From Casuarina equisetifolia (lineage: Eukaryota; Streptophyta; Magnoliopsida; Fagales; Casuarinaceae), in contig CM052361.1 in NCBI GenBank assembly GCA_028551475.1, forward strand, positions 16,867,274-16,931,273: a DNA stretch of 64,000 bases, in the 5' to 3' direction. Of this stretch, positions 21,683-32,288 are shown piece after piece; the stretch's first letter is position 1; each line of letters starts with the position of its first letter. Under the pieces are notes generated by a model that saw only the letters and a program-made list of their open reading frames with translations, had not been told where the DNA came from and made no database searches. Both the position numbers and the translations under genes were made by a program.

Positions 21683-23987
21683 AAAATGCTATGTATACTT
21701 TGGATCAAATCTTGGGTACTCTATATTAACTTTGTTTGTTAATGAACAGTAAATAAAAATTTATTTATTTATTTTGCCCCCTATGAAACAAACATCATGA
21801 AATATAATTGAAAGAGTAGAAACATGGGCCGAATCACGTCAGCATTCGGCTTTGGCAGATAATTAGCTTTGATAGAAACATGGGCTGAAATATCGCAAAA
21901 ACAAGTTGTCTAATTATTTATGTTTCTTATATGTAAAAATATTCTTTTTTCTATAAATCAATTTGAAGGAAAAGTAAATGAATTTTCTAAAAAATATATT
22001 TGACAATCTTCATTATCCTCACAATCAAGAGTATCAACGACTACAAAAGTAATACATTTATTTGGTAAGCTCCGCAAAGAACCTGGTTTTAGTAGGTTCA
22101 ATATTTTTAAATAAAACAATTTTTTTTGTCATTTTCTACAAGTAATTTTTAATTGACTAAAGAAATTTATTTTGTAGACTTTATTTACAACTTGTTTTCC
22201 AATATGGATACTAATTATTCTCAATCTTCGTTTTTTCTAAAATATTTCTATGTAAAAGGACTCCTGGAGATTTTCCATACCTTAGACTTCTATAATATTG
22301 GGGAAATTACGGTTACATAAAGTTCCAGCACATCTCAAGTTGTCATAGAATAAAAACTATAGTAACAAACTTTGATCTTATGAAGGTGTGACTGGGATAT
22401 TCTGAACTTTTCATTCATTAAAGTTTAGTTTGTCGGTAACATAAGTAACCTACAATTTAGACTATTAAGTCTAATCTTATTGAGTAATGATTAAGTAAAC
22501 TACGTACGTGGAAAAACTCCTAATCATGATGGTAATTCTCAACAGTCTTAAATAATTTTTCCATAATATTGGACTTACAAGGATACCATTATAGGATTGA
22601 TACATTTCTTATACATATTTTGACAAACGAAAAGTCAAAATAAAGGAAAAGCTCCTTTAAAAAAAAAATCCAGCAAGGCAAACTTTTTGCTTTGACGTTC
22701 TCTCTTTTCTAAAGATGGTGTATGATGAGACTGCAAATTGAAACCCCATATGATGCGTTTGTAACTTACCAGAAAAGTTTCATTAAATGAAAATCATAGT
22801 TTATCGATTGATGAACGAGAAAAGGGCGCATGCATTTTATAGAATATTTATAGCGGTATACATTGATGTCTTGGTCGGTGCTATTGGTTTAATCAAAGTG
22901 ATGAGATGCCAGCTATAGTGCTAAACAAGGAACGAACCTGCTCTATGGAATTACAGGATAAACTCAATCAAATGAAGATTGCTTTCTAAGCTAGTGACGA
23001 GGAGCAGCTATTGAATTAAAAAGGGAAAGACAACAAGTAAAGAATGCCTTCTGCTTGCCTCAACTCTAAAGGATTTTGTTTTAAAAAAATCAACGGGGGA
23101 AAATAAGGCTCGAACCATGGCTTCCCATGTAACAGATGTTATTGAATTGCAAAGGCTCGGACTATTTATTACAGAATGGTAACTAAGAAAGCTGCTTCCA
23201 AATTAAAGTGGTTTAAGCCCTCCACTGACACAGTTACCATTTCACCAGATGTGTACCTTAAGCTCCGGTTATGTGAATAAACCTCAATCCAAAAGTTGGG
23301 TTTTTTATATCAAAAACCCAAAACAAAAGTTGTTTAACCTACCGACAACGGAACTCTTGACTGTCACGAGGTTACAGACTTATGTGGAACCTGTCATGGG
23401 CGAGCATGATTGATTTAGCTACTTGCGAAGAGAACAAAAAGACAGCCATTGTTTCTTACGGCTCTTTGTATTTGGACGGAAACTGAAGAAACAAATCATT
23501 TTTCTAGCCTTCTCAAAGCTGATGGCTGTCATATGATAAAATTTTTCTGTTCTGCTCTCGCTAACGACTAAGAGCAAGACGAGGGACAGACAAGCCCAAC
23601 ATAACTTATTCAATACGAACACTATGATTGCGAAGGTGTTAACAATGTAACATAACATAATGATGAAAAAACAAGCAAGAAACACATATTTATTCGTTTG
23701 ATTATCCTCGCTCGCGTACCAAATGATCTTATAGTTGTTTTGTATTCTTTTGCTTTTATTTTATTTTATTTATTTTCCTTATCAGACTGAAACTGGACTA
23801 CCCTCTTTATGAGGTTAGAATCCGCATTGTGTTGGTACAACCTGTTCTGATTGGCTTTACAATGAAAGCCTTATCTCATTTTGATTGAATAGAAAAGAAT
23901 CACAGTTGGACATAGTATCCTAGTTTCTCTATTTCGAGTAAAAAAAAAAAATGATCTATTTAATGTTTGGCCCCATGAATTAGTTTT

Positions 23988-24229
23988 TGTTATGGCTCTA
24001 TGGGATTAGTCAGATAATGTTAGGCCCAAACCTGTATATTATGTGTCTAAATAGAGGAAAAGGTAAATTTTATAGGGGATTTTTGGTTAATGAATGGATT
24101 GAAAGTTGATCTCCCTTAAATGAGGTTGTAGATGTGTGTGTCCCTTGAACAAGACTAGAGGTTCAGATCCTCCTTTGGTGAGCTTATATTCTACCCAAAA
24201 TCCAGTTGGTCCAAATCATACTAGTAACA
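23988..24229 (+). repeat. 5' LTR of short element
   Basis: Starts tgttatggctc and ends ctagtaaca; aligns with 24892-25131 and, reversed, with 25150-25387. The exact first base is inferred from the TG convention. Confidence 0.7.
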
Positions 24230-24252
24230 ATTGGTATTGAAGCAATTTCAGC

Positions 24253-24530
24253 TTGGGAAACTGCCTTTTGATTAGCAGATTAAATTGGATGAAAGAAGCC
24301 GTTGCAGAGATAAGAGGTCTACAGGTGAAGATGGCCATAACCTTGGAGTCGATGAGCCAAAATGTCTCGCTCTTGTGCATAGATATGAGAGAACTGCACA
24401 CATATTTGAGAAGGAGGCAGCTCAGGTCATTGCTAAAAGGATGGAGGCGGGGGCTAAAGAGTTAAAGGTGGAAGTTCCAGCTGATCATAAGGTAGATTTG
24501 GCAACGGTGGAGGAACCAAAGGGCAAGTAA
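24253..24530 (+). pseudogene. internal ORF of short LTR element
   Basis: Two overlapping open frames follow the primer site: one from 24253 (70 codons) containing NWMKEAVAEIRGLQVKMAI, and one from 24285 (81 codons). The first has the amphipathic, Glu/Lys-rich look of the Gag N-terminus of some plant gypsy elements, but I cannot assign it. A frameshift between the two frames is possible. No zinc knuckle is present. Confidence 0.35.
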
Positions 24531-24792
24531 GAGTGGCTTGCATCCTTCAAAATGACTCAGGTTCTTTGGTGAGCGACAGTGCAGTGTGTGGGACACATGG
24601 GAGGTCATTGTTGCACTAGGATGCATAGGCTTGGCTTGGAAGTCACCTAGAAAGGTGCGACCGAGCACTAGAAACATTGCCAGAAGAAGTTAGGTAGAGC
24701 ATAGTGGCGAAAAATAAAAAATGGGGCAGTGGGAGAGCAAAAACATCATGCGTCATATTCTAGTCGCTGGGTGCCGAATTGGGTCAAGTTTA

Positions 24793-24838
24793 AATTCAAA
24801 TTCAAGTTCAAGTTCAAGTTCAAGTTCAAGTTCAAATT
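24793..24838 (+). repeat. (TTCAAG)n microsatellite
   Basis: About seven imperfect hexamer copies, with ttcaaa variants at both ends. Confidence 0.9.
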
Positions 24839-24891
24839 AGTTTATTTCCGTTTGAGCTCAATTAGATTTCTTTTCTAGTAAGTCTTCGATA

Positions 24892-25131
24892 TGTTAAAAG
24901 TATGTGGTATTGGTCTAATAATGTTAAGCCTAACTCATATATAATGTGTATAAATGCGGAAGAATGGGAATTTTGTAAAAATATGTTAGTTAATGAATGA
25001 ATTAAGGTTGATCTCTCTCGCATGGGGTTGTGGAGGTGTGTCTCCCTTGAATTAGACTAGATGTTCAAGTCTCCCTTTGATGAGCCCATATTCTACCTAA
25101 AATCCAATTAGTCTGAATTGTATTGGTAATT
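24892..25131 (+). repeat. 3' LTR of short element
   Basis: Starts tgttaaaagtatgtgg and runs to tattggtaat, then a poly-T stretch. Matches the left LTR along its full length with scattered changes. Confidence 0.7.
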
Positions 25132-25149
25132 TTTTTTTTCTTTTTTTAA

Positions 25150-25387
25150 GGTATGATCTAGGACACATGAATTTTGAGTAGAATATAGGCTTATCAAAAG
25201 GAGACCTGAACATCTGGTCTCACTCGAGGGAGACACACACCTCCACAACCTTATATGAGGGAGATCAACCTCAATTCATTCATTAACTAAAAGACTTTTA
25301 CAAAATTCCCCTTTTCTTGTATTTATACACATTATATACGGGTTATACTTAACACTACCTGACTAATCCCACAGATACAGTTTCACA
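25150..25387 (-). repeat. third LTR copy in inverted orientation
   Basis: The reverse complement reads from tgtgaaactgtatctgtggg through 'ttgatctccctcatataagg', 'tgtgtgtctccctcgag' and 'tattctactcaaaattca', matching the two LTRs at 23988 and 24892. It lies 19 bp from the 3' LTR, tail to tail, so the two form an inverted repeat of about 235 bp with a very short loop. Confidence 0.82.
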
Positions 25388-26700
25388 CGAGTGCAAACTC
25401 AGAGACTAGAATCAAAGATGCGTCGATGCATTGATGAACCCTATAGCTATTTTCAGAAAGCACATTGTTAAGTTCTGATTATTCGATTTCACGTGTGAGG
25501 CAATATGATTGGTGGAGAGAACGATAAATGAACATTCTTGTTGGTAGAGAGGACGGTGCAGTTTCGTGGTCAACATGGAAGAATGCAATGAAGTTCAAAA
25601 AGATGGTTGTTGAATTTGGACCAGACTTGGGCCAAACAATTATTTGCTTAATAACTAATAAAAATGCGATAAACTCCTACATTAGGGAGGTAAAGTACCC
25701 GATACCTGTTAGTTAGAGAGTTAATCGTTAATGAGATTGGTGTTCTATAAATGTCGGTAGACATGTACAAATATGAAGTTTAGTGATGGTCAATAAATTT
25801 CAAGTTTGACATTTGGGGTGCGTGGGTTAAAAAATTAGAAGTAGATGTCGGTAGATGAGAGATGGGATGCATTGTGACATCGGATAAGCATTCCATGATG
25901 GTAGCCGATGGTTATGCGCATATCTGACAAATTTATCTCACGGGGGGTTGGCAAAGGACTTCTTTGAATCTCCCACAAATTTAAGATGACACTGTTTTTG
26001 TTTGAGCAGTGCCGGGTCAGCCATGGATGCTTGTGAATAGAAATGTCGGACGATCAAGTCCAAAAGGGAACTTGCTGCTTGACATAAATGTTATGCAGTG
26101 CTATTTTGTTCAACTCGAAATGTACACGACAAGAATCCACTTGGATACTCTTTTGTGCATGTTGAATTTTCTTATAGTCTACCTAACAAGTTTTCAACAA
26201 CCATGCATTAATGCAGTTTGAATCTATTCTTTCCCTTGTAGAAAAAAGCCAGTTGATGTTGGATAAATGCGGCCAATTGATTTTTCATATTGTCCATAGA
26301 GGACAGAATGCCTAGAGCGGTGACTCAATAACCAGTACGTGCTGAAAGATACCGATTAAGCATAGCAGCCCGAGTTATTCAAAGGGTATTTCAGAATTCA
26401 ATATAGATAAAAATTGTCAAGAAGTATAATCCAAAAAATTAATTTAAAAATTAGAGTAATACTTCATTCATTTAAGTTTTATAATAAATAATTAAATATT
26501 TGATGTAAAATTTTTACCCTACACACATGTCATTCCATTTCTGTTAACACTGAGCTTAAATTTGTATGGTGTATAATGAATTCAACTTTAATGTCATGTT
26601 AAAAAATTTAGAGATTTAATACAAAAGCTAATTTAAGAGTTCTAAAAATACTTTTTATTTATTTATTTAAATTTGTCATAAAAAATTACGTATTCAAAGT
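25388..26700. other. intergenic, nothing recognised
   Basis: Short ORFs at 25528-25716 and 26009-26221 match no family known to me and have no supporting context. Confidence 0.35.
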
Positions 26701-26811
26701 TTTGTCTTGTGTACATGCATCTTTGTAAGTCATTCCACCATTTGACACAGGAGATGGAATATTCTATCTTTTGGATAACTCCTCTATTTGAATGCCAGTA
26801 TTCCCGATTAG

Positions 26812-27093
26812 GTGCAAATTCAATCATTGTTCCCTTCGCATCCGTTTGTTTTTTGGTGTCTTGCCTCATCAAAAACTGTAGCTTATGTCACAATTGGTCT
26901 CGTCTTTCCATCCGCATACCTAACACGCCATATAGCAGTGCGGACAGGATTATCTGTCTCTAAGGCCTCTCTAGCAGCGTCTCCTCTCTATTTTCTTGTG
27001 GGTCTTACGGCTTTTTCATACTACAACCAGGCAAACCTCGAAGGAAAACATCGATTAGAAAACTTCGATTTGCGAGAGAAGGAAACAAATTAA
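26812..27093 (+). pseudogene. orphan exon-like ORF with predicted membrane segments
   Basis: An open frame of 93 codons begins directly after an ag (gattag|gtgcaaatt) with no ATG, as an internal or terminal exon would. It has two hydrophobic stretches (about residues 23-36, VAYVTIGLVFPSAYL, and 53-69, LAASPLYFLVGLTAFSYY) and a charged tail ending KHRLENFDLREKETN. Its composition looks more like a conserved protein than chance, but I do not recognise the family and found no partner exon. It could be a gene fragment or a processed remnant. Confidence 0.3.
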
Positions 27094-29500
27094 GTTAGGA
27101 ATGGTAACCGTTGGAACTGTGGACAAAAATAAAAGGTTGATAGTACTTGCGATCTACGTTCTCTTTAAAAGGTGTGAAGGGCTATGCTTCGGGTCTCACT
27201 TGAGACCAAACCCCATTAAGTACGAGTCAAGGTTCGACGTGAAGAGCAAGCCCCTTGAGACTTACGCCACGCTTACGAAGAAGGGAGTCATAGGAAAAAT
27301 CAGCTAGGGATAAGACAAAAGCTGGGTTATCTTCTTGAATCCATACAAAGCAAGAAATAGATGAGTGTTCGTACTAATATAAACATTTCTAACTCGGAGT
27401 GCCCATCAGTGACTGTCATCCTCAACATCTTTGGTGGTTAGACAAAGTTACCTCAAAATAAACAAAATAGCACAAGTGGCCTCCTACCCAAGCTTCTAAG
27501 AAAACCTACAACTCACCCTCCATTATTACCATTTCCAGCTCTCGCAGGAATGTTCTCTGTGATCAGAACCAAGTTAAAAGTGGAAGTGGACTGTAAATCC
27601 GCGACGAAACGTTTATAATTAAACCCCTCAAGTCAATTGAATAATTAGCAGCATTAAGTACTCAATAGAATTAATCAATTGAGGATTCCTTTGCCCCAGC
27701 ACTGAATTGTAGAAATTATTTGGTTGCAGCAGACACCCAGCAATCCATAAACAACCTCTGCTGACACGGAATAAGATCCCAAACTTGACTTGTGAAATCT
27801 ATTCAGAATTCCATTTTTTATTCCTCATTGTCTCTTTTCACCGACTTCTAGCACTATCCATCCACCCCCCCTGAATTTATTGTGGGAATCCTTACATGCC
27901 CACAATTAATGTCTCTCAGATACTAAAAAGAAAGCCTGATCTAGGAAAACAGAGGAACACAGTAGGTAAAAGAAGACGTTCTTATTAAACAGAGATCTAG
28001 GAATTACTTTCCTTAACCTAGGGGTGCCTCACCAGCGAGGGATCATCTGAAGGCCGAGGCTAAAGCTACGCACCGCCCATCGGTTCATAAAGTTGCGGAA
28101 ATGGGCAGCCAAAATGTGAAAGGTGATTAAGAACAGAAGAAAGCTTGTTGTTCCATGCCTTGAGGCTGGGAAACAGCTATAAATATCACGTAGAAACTAG
28201 TGCTTCTTTTGTATTTTTAAGAAACTGAGCAGCTGAGAAATCGAACCTTAGCCGGCCTGAGATGTGAATCCGACCAAAGCCGGGTTAACCGCTAAGTTGT
28301 GAATTTAATGCAATCATTGACTGGGTGTGAGCACGTTAGAGAGTATTATAGGCTAATATTTTACTCTCATAAAATATGTCCTTTTCAACGGTAAACGAAA
28401 ACAATAAAAATTGTTTTAAAATTAACCATCCAATAAAAAACCCAGTGAATAATTTACTTTGACTCTTCACCTAGACAATCCCTCTGCCAACTCTAATCAT
28501 TGTTAAATTTAAAATTATTTTTCCTTCTAAATTACCTAATCAATAGGAACAGGAGAGATGACAGAGAAGAAAATGGTAAGAGGGCACTGGTGGAGGTATA
28601 CAGTTCTTTGAAGTGCGCAAAACATGGGGTCCAATGAATGAGGAGCCTATGTTACAAATTGAGCACTTCACATCCCAAATTGGTCGTATATCTCGATGTC
28701 TTCATGATATTGTGCACTGCTAAGCTTCATCAAAATCTGTGTTGGTAAGAGTATTAAAGAATTAAAACCTTCCGGGGCTGAAATAAGAGATTGTTTTCTA
28801 TAAGCAACATAAAAGAAAGTAAATCACAGCAAATCTAAGGAGGACCCATCAATCGAGGCATTCATGTATCTTAGGACATACGGCTTCTCGTTAGTCAATT
28901 GGAGAAATAAACGTGAAAGGAGCCCTTCATCAGAAGAAGCGTAGTCAGAAACTGTTCACGGCCACTGACCACGGACCCTCTTCTTTCTTTCCATCCTTTT
29001 TCCTTTTTTTTTTTTTTTTTTTCTCCTGTCTAAGATATCGTGGTCCTCAAAAAACGAGTCCCATTCATGCTTCTTGTAATGCACGCCAATTCACATCCCG
29101 GCTGTGCTGCATAATGCTTACATCAAGTCCTGTATCTCTATACTAGTCTGATACACTTGCATTACAAGTCATGTCACCGCTCCCAAGCTTCATTGACTTC
29201 CATCCATCTTGTTCTTTAGTTAACTAAAGATGACTCTGCCTAAAGGCAAGTGAGACATCTATGCGTATGGCTCGGTATTTCCCTCAAGCTATATTTAAAA
29301 TTGCCAGAATCATTTAATGAAGTTGATCGAATTTCCTTTGGGAAAAAAGAGAAACAAGAAAGAAAAGCGTTTTATGAATGATGACCAAGGCGCTAATTGT
29401 TTCAGAGATGGATTGGACATTGTGTACTCTGACGTCCAAGGCCCGGCAGCACCTCCTTCCGCACTTTGCGGTTAGGGGGAGAAGAAAGAAGAATTAGGAC
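27094..29500. other. intergenic upstream of the bHLH gene
   Basis: No supported gene. There is a T20 run near 29000-29021 and a SINE-like phrase around 28240-28310 (aatcgaacc, and gccgggttaaccgctaag) whose ends could not be found. The last few hundred bases are likely promoter of the bHLH gene. Confidence 0.4.
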
Positions 29501-29544
29501 AATAAAAAATGAAAAAGGTCAAACAATTCGTGTTGTTTGTTGCC

Positions 29545-29551
29545 TATTTAA
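29545..29551 (+). promoter_or_regulatory. candidate TATA box of the bHLH gene
   Basis: tatttaa lies about 420 bp before the start codon and about 30 bp before a pyrimidine-rich block (29577-29625, CT repeats), a common arrangement at plant transcription starts. The start site itself is inferred. Confidence 0.45.
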
Positions 29552-29576
29552 CTTCAACCCCATACAGCCTTTTCCC

Positions 29577-29963
29577 TTCCCCCTCTCTCTCCCCTCCCAC
29601 CTCTCTCTCTTTCTCTCTCTGGCTCTGCTTGAGCTTTTGCTTGGCTTTTCTTCACCAAACATATTCTCCTTTCTCACCCAACACATCTCATTTCAGCTCA
29701 AATGCAATCATACTGAACCCACATTCAATCATTTCCCCTGCTCATCTGCTTCTCTTTCCCACACCAAATTGTTTTTTTTTTTTTTCTTTTTTTCTTTCTT
29801 TTTTTTGGCCTTTTTCTTTTCTTATGTGAACCGTAAGAAAAAGAACCCAAAACTTTCAACAAGCCAAGACCTTTAATTGGTGAATAATCATCAATTCTCA
29901 ACATATCTCATTTATCACTGATTTTTTATTGTGACTTTTGGCCTCTTTTTTAACTGTTTCCCC
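29577..29963 (+). other. probable 5' leader of the bHLH gene with two tiny uORFs
   Basis: The stretch is CT-rich (29577-29625) then T-rich (29770-29822). Two upstream ATGs were found: 29702-29716 (atg caa tca tac tga, four codons) and 29824-29829, where atg is followed at once by tga (a start-stop element). No other ATG lies between the latter and the main start at 29964. If transcription starts near 29575, both are in the mRNA and could lower or condition translation. Confidence 0.5.
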
Positions 29964-32288
29964 ATGGAGCATGAGATTTTTCTGAATACAGAGGTCGCTC
30001 CACCCCTGCAATTTGAAGCAGCAGCTTCTCTGCCCAATTGGCAAGCTTTCTCATCAGCTATGGACATTCAAGGGGCCGAGCTGAATTGCGCCTCCCAGCA
30101 ATCGCCAGACTGCTTATTGAATTCCAGCTGGGAAACGTCAACGGATCACGGTATCCACTACGATTCAGCCCTGAGTTCAATGGTGTCCTCGCCTGCAGCA
30201 TCGAATTCAAACATCCCTAACGACAGTTTTGTGATCAGGGAATTGATAGGAAAGCTGGGAAACATTGGTAACTCTGGTGAGATCTCCCCTCATTCTCGGC
30301 CCTTGTTGGGAAATGCGACCATTGCAGCCACCTCTTCTTACATGGGTGGAAACAACAGTGCCATTACTTCAGCTTATACCACTCCAATTAATTCTCCTCC
30401 TAAGCGAAGCGTCACTATGATCAAACACTTGGCAAACGAAAGCTTACCTAATTTGGGAAAATCAATTCCTTTGAATTCCAGTGTGGCAGAGTTCTCTGCT
30501 GACCCTGGATTTGCTGAGAGGGCTGCCAGGTTCTCCCGCTTTGGCAGCAGGAGTTTCAATGATCGAACGAACCAGCTCCGGCTAAACAACGCTGAAGTCC
30601 CTTGTGTATCGAATCTATTAATGCGTAACGGGAAGCTACCCCGCGTTTCAAGTAGTCCTTCTCTGAAAGCAATCGAATCTCAAATGGGTGGTCAGGAGAG
30701 CAACAATTCTCCAACTGAACGCGTAAATTCTCAGGAGGAATCCACAGTTTCCGAGCAAATTCCAAATGGGGGGACAGAGTTAAAGAGTTTCAATGATTCG
30801 AATTCCCGGAAAAGAAAAGCATCTTCCAAGGGAAAAGCAAGGGAGCCCGCATTATCTCCGTTTGCCAATACTTCAAAGGTATAGGACCAGCAAGTCGATT
30901 TTGTCCAATTTTTCCGACCCCGATTTGTCTAGCGTTTGTCATATCTGAGATTGCTTTGCTTTCAGGTGGCTGAAGATAACGACAATTCAAATGCAAAGCG
31001 ATGCAAGCCAAGCGAGCCGACTGCAAACGAAAATGGCCCCGTTAAAGCGGAAGAAGAAACCAAAGGGAGTCCCAGTAATGCAGGGAAAGAGAAACAGAGC
31101 AAGACCAACACAAAGCCTCCTGAGCCTCCAAAGGACTACATTCATGTAAGAGCCAGAAGGGGTCAAGCTACCGACAGCCACAGTCTCGCCGAAAGAGTAA
31201 GATTCAAGGCTCAATTCTGTTCAGATCGTCCGATTACATCTTGCCAGGCTTCGCATTGAGATTTCTTACCGTGTTTTGGACAGGTCCGCAGAGAGAAGAT
31301 TAGCGAAAGAATGAAGCTTCTCCAAGATCTTGTACCTGGTTGCAATAAGGTCTGAGAAATTTCAGCACTCTGAAATGAGATTGGCGTAAGTGTACATGAA
31401 TGTGTCATTTGCTAATATGGCCTATAATTTTCCCACTTTAGGTCACTGGAAAAGCACTTATGCTCGACGAAATTATTAACTACGTCCAGTCATTGCAACA
31501 TCAAGTCGAGGTAAATCAACAGTTCTGTCGGCTAGCAGTTCCCCATTGTGTTTGCATATATCAAGTTCCTTTGCCAATTCGGTTGCATTTTTTGTTGCAG
31601 TTCCTCTCCATGAAACTGGCTTCTGTCAATGCCAGGATGGATTTCAACTTGGACAGTCTAGTTTCTAAAGATGTGAGTTTGATCTCTCGAGGCAATAGCT
31701 TTCTGTTTTCAATTTCTACTTTATCCTAATGGGAATTTCTTACATTTTTTTCCAGATATTTCAATCGAACAATCCTCTGCCGCACCAAATATTCCCATTA
31801 GATTCCTCGCCATCAACTTTTTATGGTCACCAGACCCAGCAAAATCAAGCCCTGCATGGCAACATCTCCAATGGGACAGTAAGCCAACCGCCGGTGGACC
31901 CGTTAGATACTGCACTGTGCCAAAGTCTCGGCCTCCAATTACCTCCACCCAATGGGTTTAGTGACGCCGTTTGTCAAGTAAGTGATTTCGACATTTACCT
32001 CGAGCAAAGGACTCGGCCAGAATATATTAATCCAGCTAACGCGTTTTTGTTTGTTTATTTGCAGTACACGATGTTCGGAGAAGATGACCTGCAAAGCATT
32101 GTACACATGGGTCTGGGCCAAAACCCGAACCGGGAGACAGCAATGCAGCCACAAAGCTTCCATGGTGAGGACAAAACAAGGTTTTCCTATCAAAGTTATT
32201 CATGCCCACAAAAATGTTGTCCCTCTGATAAGATGTTTGATATCATACAGGCGCAAATCAAGTATCGCGTATGAAAGTTGAGCTTTGA
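29964..32288 (+). CDS. bHLH62: bHLH transcription factor, group XII, bHLH62-like (8 exons)
   Basis: A nuclear DNA-binding protein of about 570 residues. Coding exons are 29964-30878, 30966-31196, 31284-31349, 31442-31510, 31601-31672, 31756-31977, 32065-32164 and 32251-32288; every intron is GT...AG and the frame is kept throughout. The start ATG (cccATGG) was chosen because an in-frame upstream extension to 29931 has only GTG. The N-terminal half has the family motifs [12 protein letters not shown] (91-102) and [16 protein letters not shown] (176-191). A basic [11 protein letters not shown] (281-291) is a likely nuclear signal. The bHLH lies at about 370-427: [16 protein letters not shown] keeps His377, Glu381 and Arg385, the H-E-R residues for E/G-box (CACGTG) binding. 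The C-terminus ends MKVEL. From memory it is closest to dicot bHLH62; relatives (bHLH49, 76, 78, CIB types) act in cell elongation, light and flowering responses. The role here is inferred. No truncation was seen. Confidence 0.93.

Larger units (their letters stand above)
20491..23987. other. intergenic, no gene recognised
   Basis: No supported coding region was found. A minus-strand open frame at 23419-23685 begins with two hydrophobic stretches but matches nothing known and lacks supporting context. A phrase at 20733-20755 (ggattcaaaccggggtgag) resembles a tRNA-type B box on the minus strand, but no SINE ends could be defined. Confidence 0.35.
23988..25131 (+). mobile_element. short non-autonomous LTR element (TRIM/LARD-like)
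   Basis: Two related sequences of about 240 bp at 23988-24229 and 24892-25131 share the blocks 'ttgatctc', 'tcccttgaa.tagactaga', 'tattctacc.aaaatcca' and flank only about 660 bp. The left copy ends in aaca and is followed at 24231-24243 by ttggtattgaagc, resembling the tRNA-Met primer site ttggtatcagagc. The internal part holds short open frames but no protease, RT or integrase, so the element would depend on others to move. Internal position 24793-24838 is a ttcaag hexamer repeat. No target-site duplication was confirmed. Confidence 0.7.

Noticed and set aside
29466-29876. ORFs of 106 and 136 codons ahead of the bHLH start
   Set aside because: They translate CT- and T-rich leader sequence (Ser/Leu/Pro and Phe runs) and overlap the TATA-like box and probable transcription start.
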